Shown: one piece after another, positions 26,210 through 34,614 of the stretch
Numbering within the stretch: position 1 is the stretch's first letter
Layout: each line of letters starts with the position of its first letter
Assembly (NCBI GenBank): GCA_964627995.1
Contig: CAZVLN010000002.1
Location: 62,001 to 126,000 of the forward strand
DNA: 64,000 bases
Direction: 5' to 3'
Source: JAWLFI01 sp964627995
GTDB taxonomy: Bacteria > Bacteroidota > Bacteroidia > Chitinophagales > Saprospiraceae
Program-made: the position numbers and the translations under genes
The notes under the pieces: model-generated
The model's input: only the letters and a program-made list of their open reading frames with translations
What the model was told of the DNA's origin: nothing
Database searches by the model: none

Positions 26210-27107
26210 AGAAACCATCCAAAATGAAATGCGAAAACTTCAGGATCACATTTGTGAGTCCTTGGAGAAACTAGACGGTGAAGGAAAGTTTGTTGAAGAT
26301 AATTGGAAACGCCAGGAAGGGGGTGGTGGTCGGACACGTACAATTAGCGGAAAGATCATCGAAAAAGGCGGAGTAAATTTTTCGGCAGTGCATGGAAAAA
26401 CGCCACAAAAAATTCTCGATGCGCTCAAGCTCAGTCAAAGTGATTTTTTTGCCACAGGAGTTTCTATCGTCCTACATCCTTACCATCCTCTTATTCCTAT
26501 TATCCATATGAACGTCAGATACTTTGAAATGTCAAATGGCATTTATTGGTTCGGCGGAGGTATTGATGTTACGCCTCATTATATTGATATGCATGCTGGT
26601 ATTCAGTTTCATCGTAATTTGAATAACTTCTGTGATCAATACGATACCTCTTTTTATCCACGTTTTAAAACCTGGGCGGATGAATACTTTTATATTCCTC
26701 ACCGAAAAGAGAATAGAGGGATAGGCGGCATATTTTTCGATCGATTGGAGCATGCTAAAGTGAACCTATCAAAAGAAAAGCTTTTTGATTTCACCTTACA
26801 GCTGGGACATCAATTTGTAGGATTATATACACCTTTTGTAAAAAAGAATCGGGATAAGCCTTTTACTCAAAAACATAAAGAATGGCAGTATCATAGGAGA
26901 GGACGTTATGTAGAGTTTAATTTAGTTTGGGATAAAGGAACCAAGTTTGGTTTGGATACAGGTGGTCGAACGGAAAGTATTTTAATGAGTTTGCCTCCGG
27001 AAGCGGCGTGGACTTATGATTATCAGATAACGCCAGGAAGTCAAGAGCATAAAACCTTAGAAATTTTAAAAAAGGGCGCATTTCCTTTTAATCCCAATAA
27101 AAGTTAG
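26196..27107 (+). CDS. hemF: Oxygen-dependent coproporphyrinogen III oxidase
   Basis: A 303-residue cytoplasmic enzyme that converts coproporphyrinogen III to protoporphyrinogen IX with O2 in haem synthesis. Family blocks are clear: NWKRQEGGGGRTRTISG, GVNFSAVHG, TGVSIVLHPYHPLIPIIHMNVRYF, WFGGGIDVTPHY, and FNLVWDKGTKFGLDTGGRTESILMSLPP. ATG 26196 (MNPTKETIQ) is chosen; an earlier in-frame ATG at 26136 lies inside the upstream gene and adds an unconserved piece. An oxygen-dependent enzyme fits the aerobic oxidase operon further on. Confidence 0.96.
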   Translation: MNPTKETIQNEMRKLQDHICESLEKLDGEGKFVEDNWKRQEGGGGRTRTISGKIIEKGGVNFSAVHGKTPQKILDALKLSQSDFFATGVSIVLHPYHPLIPIIHMNVRYFEMSNGIYWFGGGIDVTPHYIDMHAGIQFHRNLNNFCDQYDTSFYPRFKTWADEYFYIPHRKENRGIGGIFFDRLEHAKVNLSKEKLFDFTLQLGHQFVGLYTPFVKKNRDKPFTQKHKEWQYHRRGRYVEFNLVWDKGTKFGLDTGGRTESILMSLPPEAAWTYDYQITPGSQEHKTLEILKKGAFPFNPNKS

Positions 27108-27119
27108 AAAAAAGCCTTC

Positions 27120-27644
27120 ATGGATCAAGTAGAGCCGAGAACAGATATTATTTTTATACGACATGCGAAAACAAAGCCTATCGCAGTTGGTCAAGAAGAC
27201 TTTGACCGGGGGTTAAAACATCCGCGCGCCCGTAAAGATATTAGAGGAGTTTCTGAAACATTTGTAGAACAGTATTCTACCTTGAAATCTAATGTATTAT
27301 GTTCGCCGTCCAAACGCACTCGGGAGACTTTAGATCTCCTTGTGAATTCAGGCCTGATGTATGCCGATCGTGTAAGATTTCCAGAGGGCCTTTATCTTGC
27401 TTCTGCGGATGAAATAGAGGCAATCATGGTAAATCACTTTCTAAAACATAGACCCAAGAGGCTTTTCATCATCGGACATAATCCCGGTTTAGCGTATATA
27501 GCTAGTCGCATACCTTTATTGAAATTTGATCATTTACCGACCTCGGGGTTGGTCTATATTACTCATCCTCAGGATGCTAATTCTTGGGATTGGTCGGAGG
27601 TTAAATTGAAATGCTTTCTCTACCCTAAATTATTGCGATCGTGA
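27120..27644 (+). CDS. Histidine-phosphatase-family protein (SixA-like)
   Basis: A 174-residue phosphatase with the catalytic RHAK motif (IIFIRHAKTKP, ~11-21), an early arginine, and the second histidine in FIIGHNPGLAYI (~112-123). SixA members remove phosphate from histidine phosphotransfer domains. Here the substrate is unknown. It lies 12 bp after hemF and overlaps the next gene by 4 bp. Confidence 0.87.
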   Translation: MDQVEPRTDIIFIRHAKTKPIAVGQEDFDRGLKHPRARKDIRGVSETFVEQYSTLKSNVLCSPSKRTRETLDLLVNSGLMYADRVRFPEGLYLASADEIEAIMVNHFLKHRPKRLFIIGHNPGLAYIASRIPLLKFDHLPTSGLVYITHPQDANSWDWSEVKLKCFLYPKLLRS

Positions 27645-27961
27645 AATATATACTTATTATAATTTCCTTTTTTGTTGTTTTTGCATGCGAAAAGGAAGTA
27701 ATCGAACCGCCCGCTACACGAGACAACATGTTGTTTGTGCTTAGAGATATGATACTAATAGAATCTCAGATTTCTCTATTGAAGGATGAAGTAAAGGATA
27801 GTGTTAAACTAGAGCTTAAAAATCAGTTATTAGAACAATATAATTGGGATGATGCTCAATTGGAGACTTTTAAAGCCTATTTAGCTAATCATCCGGATAT
27901 TAGTCTAGAATTGCATGATGAAGTACGATCCGAATTGAAGCAGTTGGAGGGTGCACTATAA
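27641..27961 (+). CDS. DUF4296 lipoprotein
   Basis: A 106-residue lipoprotein: signal peptide with lipobox VFAC (Cys ~16). The mature part has the DUF4296 pattern LFVLRDMILIESQISLL and a helical C-terminus ending in LKQLEGAL. The family is found in Bacteroidota and its function is unknown. The start is GTG, overlapping the previous stop by 4 bp (GTGA), so it is translationally coupled to the SixA-like gene. Confidence 0.8.
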   Translation: MKYILIIISFFVVFACEKEVIEPPATRDNMLFVLRDMILIESQISLLKDEVKDSVKLELKNQLLEQYNWDDAQLETFKAYLANHPDISLELHDEVRSELKQLEGAL

Positions 27962-28059
27962 TATAATTGATGTTGATTGACATGACGCGCTTTACATGGG
28001 CATAACAATTCCTTTACATTGATTTAATTGCCAATAAGCCAGACAGAAATATATTTTAG

Positions 28060-28067
28060 TAATTTTG
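28060..28067 (+). promoter_or_regulatory. -7 box of the two-component operon
   Basis: TAATTTTG matches TAnnTTTG, ending 18 nt before ATG 28086. The in-frame TTG at 28065 overlaps it and is therefore unlikely as a start. Confidence 0.45.
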
Positions 28068-28085
28068 TTCTATCATACTTTAATT

Positions 28086-28769
28086 ATGAGCTCGAAAAAA
28101 AAAATACTGATTGTAGACGATGAACAGGATATCCTTGAATTCATAAGTTACAATTTAAAAAAGGAAGGATTTGAGGTAGCAACAGCCCTGAATGGCAAAT
28201 CTGCCCTGGAGTTGTCTCCCAAGTTTAAACCTGATTTAATCATTCTAGATATCATGATGCCAGAAATGGATGGTGTAGAAGTATGTAAGCGATTACGTAA
28301 AAGCCCAATGTTTCAAAATACGCTCATTGCTTTCCTAACAGCAAGAAATGAGGATTACACTCAGATATCTGCATTGGAAAACGGGGGAGACGATTATATT
28401 ACGAAGCCCATAAAACCTGGTGTTCTTATAAGCCGTATCAAAGCACTATTTAGACGATTAGAGCGAAATGGAAGCACAGAAGGAGAGCGACTTTTTGCAG
28501 GTGATTTAATTATTGATAGAGATCGTATGATGGTGAAAAGAGGAGAGGATCACTTCGAATTAGCAAAGAAAGAGTTTGATTTATTAGCCTTACTTGCGTC
28601 AAAGCCGGGAAAAGTTTTTCAACGTTACGAAATTTTAAATCAGGTCTGGGGAAGCGATGTCATTGTGGGTAACCGAACTATAGATGTTCACGTTCGAAAA
28701 TTACGAGAAAAAATTGGTAGCCAATACATCAAAACAGTGAAAGGTGTTGGGTATAAATTTGATTTTTAG
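28086..28769 (+). CDS. OmpR/PhoB-family response regulator
   Basis: A 227-residue regulator. Receiver domain (~4-120): acidic pair in ILIVDDEQD, phosphoacceptor Asp in LIILDIMMPEMDG (~53), Thr in FLTARNED and the conserved Lys in DDYITKPIKP (~105). C-terminal winged helix (~130-225): FDLLALLASKPGKVFQRYEILNQVWG and NRTIDVHVRKLREKIG, the recognition helix, then TVKGVGYKF. ATG 28086 is preferred. The sensor kinase follows after 5 bp. Confidence 0.95.
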   Translation: MSSKKKILIVDDEQDILEFISYNLKKEGFEVATALNGKSALELSPKFKPDLIILDIMMPEMDGVEVCKRLRKSPMFQNTLIAFLTARNEDYTQISALENGGDDYITKPIKPGVLISRIKALFRRLERNGSTEGERLFAGDLIIDRDRMMVKRGEDHFELAKKEFDLLALLASKPGKVFQRYEILNQVWGSDVIVGNRTIDVHVRKLREKIGSQYIKTVKGVGYKFDF

Positions 28770-28774
28770 CGCTT

Positions 28775-29821
28775 ATGGTAAAGAACCTCACTCCAAGACA
28801 AATTTCACTGATTACTTCAATAGCACTGACCTTTCTTCTATCAGTGCTGGGGTTTTTATATTTTTTTATAGGAGCATCTATTCCTGACCTGCTCGTTGTT
28901 GCTCTTTCCGTCCTTAGTATTTTTGTAGTTTCCTTCGCCCTTATCAGCTTTATGTTAGAAAGATACATCTACAGAAAGGTAAAATTAATCTATAAGATCA
29001 TTCACAAATCCAAAACCTCTGTTCAGAATAAAAAGGACATCACAAAAGACGAGCACATTCTGCAGCGTGTGAGCGATGAAGTTAAGGAGTGGGCGGAATC
29101 TCAGGAGAAAGAAATTGAATCGCTTAAAAAACTGGAAAAATACAGACGTGGGTTTTTGGGAAATGTGAGCCACGAGTTAAAAACCCCCATATTTACCATA
29201 CAGGGGTATATTCACACCCTAATAGATGGGGGATTATACGATGAAGAAATAAACATGAAATACTTGCAAAAGGCCGCTTCAAATGCGGAGCGTTTGCAAA
29301 ATATAGTTGATGATTTAGAGGTGATTTCGCATTTGGAAACGGGGTCCATTGCCTTGGATATTACTGAATTTGATATTCGCGATTTAGCGAAGGATGTAAT
29401 TTCAGATGTTCAATTTCAGGCCGCTGAAAAAAATATCACGGTGGAGTTGAAAGATGGCGCAGACAAAACATTCAATGTTCGAGCAGATCGGGATAATATC
29501 ACTCAAGTACTCAATAATTTGGTCATTAACTCTATTAAATACGGAGAGCCGAACGGGAAGACCAAAATTGGATTTTATGATATGGATAAATTCGTTCTGA
29601 TCGAGGTTAGTGATAATGGCATTGGAATTGAAGAAAATCATCTCAAGCATTTATTTGATCGGTTTTATCGTGTCGATAAATCCAGATCCCGAACGATGGG
29701 TGGCAGTGGCCTGGGATTAGCAATTGTAAAGCATATCCTTGAAGCCCACAATCAGACGATTAATGTTAGAAGTACCCTAGGTCAGGGTTCTACCTTTGGA
29801 TTCACCCTGGCTAAGGCTTAG
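28775..29821 (+). CDS. Sensor histidine kinase (PhoR-like)
   Basis: A 348-residue membrane kinase with two N-terminal transmembrane helices (~8-30 and ~34-58) and a very short outside loop, so it probably senses within the membrane or by a partner. The HisKA domain has the phosphorylated His in NVSHELKTPIFTIQGY (~131), and the ATPase has the N-box LVINSIKYG, G1 VSDNGIGIE, F-box DRFYRVDKS and G2 GGSGLGLAI. There is no PAS domain. It ends in a 4-bp overlap with the convergent cysQ gene. Confidence 0.94.
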   Translation: MVKNLTPRQISLITSIALTFLLSVLGFLYFFIGASIPDLLVVALSVLSIFVVSFALISFMLERYIYRKVKLIYKIIHKSKTSVQNKKDITKDEHILQRVSDEVKEWAESQEKEIESLKKLEKYRRGFLGNVSHELKTPIFTIQGYIHTLIDGGLYDEEINMKYLQKAASNAERLQNIVDDLEVISHLETGSIALDITEFDIRDLAKDVISDVQFQAAEKNITVELKDGADKTFNVRADRDNITQVLNNLVINSIKYGEPNGKTKIGFYDMDKFVLIEVSDNGIGIEENHLKHLFDRFYRVDKSRSRTMGGSGLGLAIVKHILEAHNQTINVRSTLGQGSTFGFTLAKA

Positions 29822-30648
29822 GCTTCTATTTCCTTCCGAATCTTGTTCAAGAGTTCATTTTGCTGGCTTGTTCCAAATGCAACGAAATAGGGATTAAGCA
29901 AATCCTTTTTGTTATATTTCATTTGGTCTAACTCAGGCCATCGATAAACTGTACCTCCGGATTCGATTAAAATGATCTCTGCCGCGGCGGTATCCCACTC
30001 CATAGTAGGTGCCAAACGCGGATAAATATCTGCTTCACCTTCTGCTATTCGCAGGAATTTTAAGGCGCTCCCTGCGGCTAATTGTTGAGGATGGTTCAGG
30101 TGTTTTAGGAAGGTTTCTGTCTTTTCATTTAGATGCGATCGAGAGCATAACACACGAAGATTTTCATCTGACCACGCAAATGATGAGGCTTGCAAAGGCT
30201 TTGGGGTTTTATCTTTGGGACCCATGACCCAGGCCCCCTGTTGGTGGGCGCCCCAGTAAAGCATATTTGAAACAGGGATATACACAAAGCCCAGCACCGG
30301 TCGCTGATCCTGAAGCAAAGCAATATTGACGGTAAACTCGCCATTTCTAGAGATAAACTCCTTGGTTCCATCTAGCGGGTCTACCATCCAATTGTATTGC
30401 CTGATTTTGCGTTCTAGGTAGCTTTCGTTTTTATTTTCCTCTCCGATAAAGCCATATTCAACATCCATTTCAGAAATGCCGTCAAATATAATTTGATGCG
30501 CGGCCCGGTCCGCACGCGTGAGCGGACTGTTATCGTCTTTGTATGATATCCCTCGCTCATCTTGATTGTAGATTTCCATGATGGCTGCACCGGCATCTCG
30601 AATAATGTGCTCTAGTTCCGGAATCCTATTATCTTTGTTTAGCTTCAT
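29818..30648 (-). CDS. cysQ: 3'(2'),5'-bisphosphate nucleotidase
   Basis: A 276-residue magnesium-dependent phosphatase of the inositol monophosphatase fold that hydrolyses 3'-phosphoadenosine 5'-phosphate, a by-product of sulfate assimilation. Seen: GFIGEENKNE (~64-74), WMVDPLDGTKEFISRNGEFTVNIAL (~86-110) with the metal-binding Asp pair, and MEWDTAAAEIILIESGG (~219-235). Substrate assignment rests on the KEFISRNGEFTVNIAL pattern, typical of CysQ. Divergent from galE with 15 bp between starts. Confidence 0.92.
   Translation of the reverse strand: MKLNKDNRIPELEHIIRDAGAAIMEIYNQDERGISYKDDNSPLTRADRAAHQIIFDGISEMDVEYGFIGEENKNESYLERKIRQYNWMVDPLDGTKEFISRNGEFTVNIALLQDQRPVLGFVYIPVSNMLYWGAHQQGAWVMGPKDKTPKPLQASSFAWSDENLRVLCSRSHLNEKTETFLKHLNHPQQLAAGSALKFLRIAEGEADIYPRLAPTMEWDTAAAEIILIESGGTVYRWPELDQMKYNKKDLLNPYFVAFGTSQQNELLNKIRKEIEA
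30630..30637 (+). promoter_or_regulatory. galE: -7 box of galE
   Basis: TATCTTTG, exact match, 26 nt before the galE ATG. It lies inside the first codons of the divergent cysQ gene. The -33 element is not clear. Confidence 0.45.
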
Positions 30649-30663
30649 GTATGAGTTGAGTTT

Positions 30664-31689
30664 ATGGCAAAAATTTTAGTTACTGGTGGGGCAGGGTATA
30701 TCGGTTCACATACGATTGTAGAACTTCTGCGCCAAAATTATGAAATCGTTTCTATTGATAATCATTCCAATAGTCATCCTTCCATATTAGACAATATTAA
30801 GAAAATATCTGGTAAGGACTTTAGTCATTATCATTTAGACCTTTCTCAGCAGTCGACATTACAAACAGTTTTATCTGATCATCCCGATATTGAAGGCATT
30901 ATTCATTTTGCCGCCAGTATTGAAGTAGAAGAATCTGTAAAATCTCCTCTTGCCTACTACCGCAATAATCTAACAAGCTTACTGCACGTATTGGAGGGGG
31001 CAAGAGATCATGATATTGCTCACCTCATTTTTTCATCGAGTTGCACCGTATATGGAGATAAAGCCACTATGCCCGTTACGGAGGAAACGCCTATTGGAAA
31101 GCCTGCCTCTCCATATGGGGCTACCAAACAGATGGGAGAGCAGATCATTTCTGATAGTGTTAGGTCAGGCGCCCTGGACCATGCTGTCATCTTGCGCTAT
31201 TTTAATCCGGCAGGCGCTCACCCTTCAGCACTAATTGGAGAGTGTCCGAAACATCCGGTCTCCCATTTAGTTCCAGTCATCACGCAGGTGGCTTCAGGGG
31301 AACGACCCTATGTGGCCATTTATGGCGATGATTATTCCACGAGAGATGGGAGTTGCATTCGCGATTATATCCATGTTTGTGATTTGGCTCAAGCGCATGT
31401 ACAGGCATTGGAATATTCGATGGGTTTCATGGAAAAGGGATGGAAAGCCTTCAATTTAGGATCGGGGAAAGGTGTGAGTGTCAAGGAAGCTATTCATGCC
31501 TTTGAAGAAGCGACCGGAAAGACCATATCGTCCCAGATATCTGGTCGCAGACCGGGCGACTTACCTGCGATCTATGCCGATACTTCACGGGCTAAATCTA
31601 TATTAAAGTGGACACCCCAGTATGATTTATTCGATATAATGTCTACCGCCTGGAAGTTTGAGCAAAGAAAAAGTCAAATTTTAGATTGA
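30664..31689 (+). CDS. galE: UDP-glucose 4-epimerase
   Basis: A 341-residue NAD enzyme that interconverts UDP-glucose and UDP-galactose for sugar use and surface polysaccharides. Seen: GGAGYIGSHTIVELL (~7-21), the Ser in FSSSCTVYGD (~121-130), the YxxxK pair in SPYGATKQMGEQI (Tyr ~149), RYFNPAGAHPSALIGECP (~177-194) and the C-terminal GRRPGDLPAIYAD (~294-306). Length matches GalE. It ends in a region shared with the second GC-rich repeat. Confidence 0.94.
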   Translation: MAKILVTGGAGYIGSHTIVELLRQNYEIVSIDNHSNSHPSILDNIKKISGKDFSHYHLDLSQQSTLQTVLSDHPDIEGIIHFAASIEVEESVKSPLAYYRNNLTSLLHVLEGARDHDIAHLIFSSSCTVYGDKATMPVTEETPIGKPASPYGATKQMGEQIISDSVRSGALDHAVILRYFNPAGAHPSALIGECPKHPVSHLVPVITQVASGERPYVAIYGDDYSTRDGSCIRDYIHVCDLAQAHVQALEYSMGFMEKGWKAFNLGSGKGVSVKEAIHAFEEATGKTISSQISGRRPGDLPAIYADTSRAKSILKWTPQYDLFDIMSTAWKFEQRKSQILD

Positions 31690-31829
31690 TTAAGGCTTTT
31701 ATCATTATCATTGCGTATTGTATTAATAATGAGGAAGTTGATTTCTTTTTCTTAGAGTAACACTTGTTATTTTAAAAGTATAATGAGAGACTTTTTATTA
31801 GTTCGTTTAATCTCGGCCGTAGGCCGAAA

Positions 31830-31960
31830 GCGTGAGGGATAGAAAGGGCGCGAGCACGGCGAGCGGTGCAGAGAGTCGCCATAGGCGATCTCCAGCACGA
31901 AACCCCTGCATAGCCCGACCCGAGTCCCGAGGTTTTGGCTCGTGGACGAGGGGCACGCCC
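31830..31960 (-). repeat. GC-rich intergenic repeat, copy 2
   Basis: 131 bp on the minus strand between the convergent ends of galE and ggt. It begins GGGCGTGCCCC 15 nt beyond the ggt stop, continues with GGGTCGGGCTAT and ends CTATCCCTCACGC, the same blocks as copy 3. An imperfect hairpin with a three-base loop spans 31866-31898 (GTGC...GTCGCC ATA GGCGA...GCAC). Just beyond the conserved end, 31813-31827 forms a small hairpin TCGGCC/GGCCGA. The gene-free stretch 31690-31829 to its left is AT-rich with nothing else recognised. Confidence 0.8.
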
Positions 31961-31975
31961 AAAAAAATAATAGAA

Positions 31976-33688
31976 CTATTCATCCAATCCTTCAGCATGA
32001 TCTTCCGAGCGGGGATCTCCACAGCCAATATAGGAGTCACCCGATTTCAAGATAGCTTTTACCAAGCCGAGATAATTCAGCGTGTCCAATTGATGACCTT
32101 TAGCACGTAAGTCCCGTCCGAGTTGATGAGGCCAGTTTTCTCGTTCGATCATAATGTGGTCAGGGAGCCATTGGTGGTGGAAACGGGGCTGAGCTATCGC
32201 CTCTGAGAGGGACAAATCTCCCTCTGCGACATGGAGGAACACTTGCAAAACAGAAGTGATGATGGCCGACCCGCCCGGACTACCTATGATCATAAATAAG
32301 TCACCGTCTTTTTCAAATATGGTGGGTGTCATGGAGCTGAGCATGCGCTTTTCGGGAGCAATGGCATTGGCCTGACTGCCCACGAGACCAAATTGATTCG
32401 GAATCCCGGGTTTGACGCTAAAATCGTCCATTTCATTATTGAGGAAAAAGCCACCCTGAGGGAGCATAACTTTTGAGCCATAATTGGAATTCAGCGTCGT
32501 AGTCAGAGAGACTGCGAGTCCGTCCGCATCTACCGCAGAGGTATGAGTGGTCTCGAAACTCTCTTTTTGAATCCGTATGGAATCAACTCCAATTTGATCG
32601 CTTTTGCTGGCACGATTGGGATGATAGGTACTCATACGTTGAGTTAAATATGCACTATCCAGTAAAAAGTCAGGAATCTCAACAAAATCTTGATCTCCTA
32701 AGTATTGCGCTCGATCGGCGTAGGTGCGTCGCTCAGCTTCCACGATGAGATGGGCTGCTGGTGGACTGAGAATGTCTGTCTCGCTTAGGTATGGCTCTAT
32801 AGAAAGTAGAATTTGGGCCAGGGCAATCCCGCCGCTGGAAGGAGGTGCCATGGAAATCATTTTAAATTCTTTGTATTGTGCCTGGATGGGTTCGCGCCAG
32901 ATGGCTTCGTAGGCCTCTAAATCGCTCTGTCGGATATAACCTCCACTTGTATCCATAAATTGGTCGATTTGCTGAGCCAAATTGCCAGCGTAAAATCCTT
33001 CTGGACCTTCTTTTTGGATTTTAGCCAGTGTTTGTGCCAATCTTTTTTGGACTAAAACATCTCCTTCTTGCCAGCTGCTGTCTTTGATCATGGGGCAGAT
33101 GGAAGCTGAGTTCCATTTCTTGAAATCCGCTTGATACCTGTTTAAGCGTGCAGCCTCTGAGGCAGTTACAGCAAAGCCTCTTTCCGCTAATTGAATAGCG
33201 GGGGTTAGGAGCAGTTCCCAGTTTTGCAATTGCGAGTATTTCTCAAAGGCAGTATATAAACCAGCTACGGTACCCGGGACACCCGAAGCGGTGGGTCCTT
33301 CTAAACTCCAGGCAGGAACGACTTGATCCAGAGAATCCCGGTACATTTTTTCATGAGCGAGTTGTGGTGCTTTTTCGCGAAAGTCTAAGGTAGTAGCTGT
33401 TCCATCCGGTTCTCTAACGACGAGAAATCCGCCTCCGCCAATATTTCCCGCCCTGGGATAAACCACAGCAAGTGCAAATTGCGCAGCTATAGTGGCATCT
33501 ACCGCATTACCTCCTTCTCGTAAAATACTGAGTCCCGCTCGAGTAGCTAAGGGATGTGCAGTTACAATCATGGATTGTGTTGCGGAGTCTGTCAAATCTG
33601 AAGGCAGCAGAGGGTAGGGTGAGGTGTCGGGCCCCTGACACTGAGTGAAAAGAAATGGGATCAAAAGGAATAGCCAATATGCACGCAT
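31976..33688 (-). CDS. ggt: Gamma-glutamyltranspeptidase lipoprotein
   Basis: A 570-residue N-terminal nucleophile hydrolase that cleaves gamma-glutamyl amides such as glutathione in the periplasm. It has a lipobox FTQC (Cys ~17), so it would be anchored as a lipoprotein. The proenzyme would self-cleave before the first Thr of TTHTSAVDADG (~380), the new N-terminal nucleophile. Other family blocks: NAVDATIAAQFALAVVYPRAGNIGGGGFLV (positions ~60-90), MAPPSSGGIAL, MLSSMTPTIFEKDGDLFMIIGSPGGS. Length is as expected. Confidence 0.95.
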   Translation of the reverse strand: MRAYWLFLLIPFLFTQCQGPDTSPYPLLPSDLTDSATQSMIVTAHPLATRAGLSILREGGNAVDATIAAQFALAVVYPRAGNIGGGGFLVVREPDGTATTLDFREKAPQLAHEKMYRDSLDQVVPAWSLEGPTASGVPGTVAGLYTAFEKYSQLQNWELLLTPAIQLAERGFAVTASEAARLNRYQADFKKWNSASICPMIKDSSWQEGDVLVQKRLAQTLAKIQKEGPEGFYAGNLAQQIDQFMDTSGGYIRQSDLEAYEAIWREPIQAQYKEFKMISMAPPSSGGIALAQILLSIEPYLSETDILSPPAAHLIVEAERRTYADRAQYLGDQDFVEIPDFLLDSAYLTQRMSTYHPNRASKSDQIGVDSIRIQKESFETTHTSAVDADGLAVSLTTTLNSNYGSKVMLPQGGFFLNNEMDDFSVKPGIPNQFGLVGSQANAIAPEKRMLSSMTPTIFEKDGDLFMIIGSPGGSAIITSVLQVFLHVAEGDLSLSEAIAQPRFHHQWLPDHIMIERENWPHQLGRDLRAKGHQLDTLNYLGLVKAILKSGDSYIGCGDPRSEDHAEGLDE

Positions 33689-33880
33689 AATTCATTGTTG
33701 ATTTGATGGTTTCAACTAAATAAAGACAGAGTATAAAGATGCATATTTTTCCTAAAAGCGGTTCGCTAGGCTGAATCACATTTTCAATGAAGAATAGCTA
33801 ACCAACTAATTTTGCCTTAGGTGGCAATACAAGGTGATTTGTCATCGGCTAACTCAATATGACTTTAGCTTTTGTAGGTA

Positions 33881-34507
33881 CTAAAAATTAGTGGGTGACT
33901 GGTATGATCGAAATTCGCCATTGAGTAAGGCTTTTTCTTTAACGAGTGCAGCTGTCTTTATTTTGGGTATGATTTGGTCGATTTGGCTAAGTATTTGGAT
34001 TTGTCGGTCGTATTCCTTTGACATGGCGAGTAATTCAAACTCTTCTTCTAAAGAAAAGCCAACACTGTGACCTATGTGGTAGGAAAGAAGAATTTCAGCT
34101 GCTGGGATGGATTTATCTATTTGTAAGCTTTCAAATATAATTTTCATTTTTTCCCTTATTTCTGAAGCAAGTATAGGGTCAGCTTCTCGATCATAAGAAA
34201 ATGACTTTACTTCTGCACCTGCATACTCTTTATTTTCCATTGGGTTTTTATAAGTTCTCATCTGATATAAACCCTGTGCCTCTGTAGTAATATCCATACG
34301 GCCATCAAGGTACTCTTTTTCAATTTGCCTGATTTTCATTAATGTTCCAACGGGTTTCACTTTGTTATCGATGTAGGGAGCCAGACCGAAGAGCCTATTA
34401 TTCTCCATACAATCGCGTACCAACTCTTTGTATCGCGATTCAAAAACATGTAAATTGACTGTTTCGGTAGGAAAGGCAACCATGGGTATTGGAAATAAAG
34501 GAATCAT
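33881..34507 (-). CDS. Lon-substrate-binding-domain (LAN) protein
   Basis: A 208-residue protein made of the N-terminal domain of Lon protease without ATPase or protease parts. The typical opening MIPLFPIPMVAFPTETVNLHVFESRYKELVRDC is present, then a beta-rich part and a helical C-terminal half. Such stand-alone proteins occur widely; their role is unknown, perhaps substrate recognition. The longest frame starts at 34558, but ATG 34507 is used because the domain begins there. It is divergent from recQ. Confidence 0.87.
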   Translation of the reverse strand: MIPLFPIPMVAFPTETVNLHVFESRYKELVRDCMENNRLFGLAPYIDNKVKPVGTLMKIRQIEKEYLDGRMDITTEAQGLYQMRTYKNPMENKEYAGAEVKSFSYDREADPILASEIREKMKIIFESLQIDKSIPAAEILLSYHIGHSVGFSLEEEFELLAMSKEYDRQIQILSQIDQIIPKIKTAALVKEKALLNGEFRSYQSPTNF

Positions 34508-34614
34508 AGAGTGTTTATTATTAAAACGCCTGACTAAACGCAATTGTTTTTTGACCAATTGATGGACTTATTTGGAATTGGACTTATCTTCAACTTTGAC
34601 AATATAAAAAAAGC

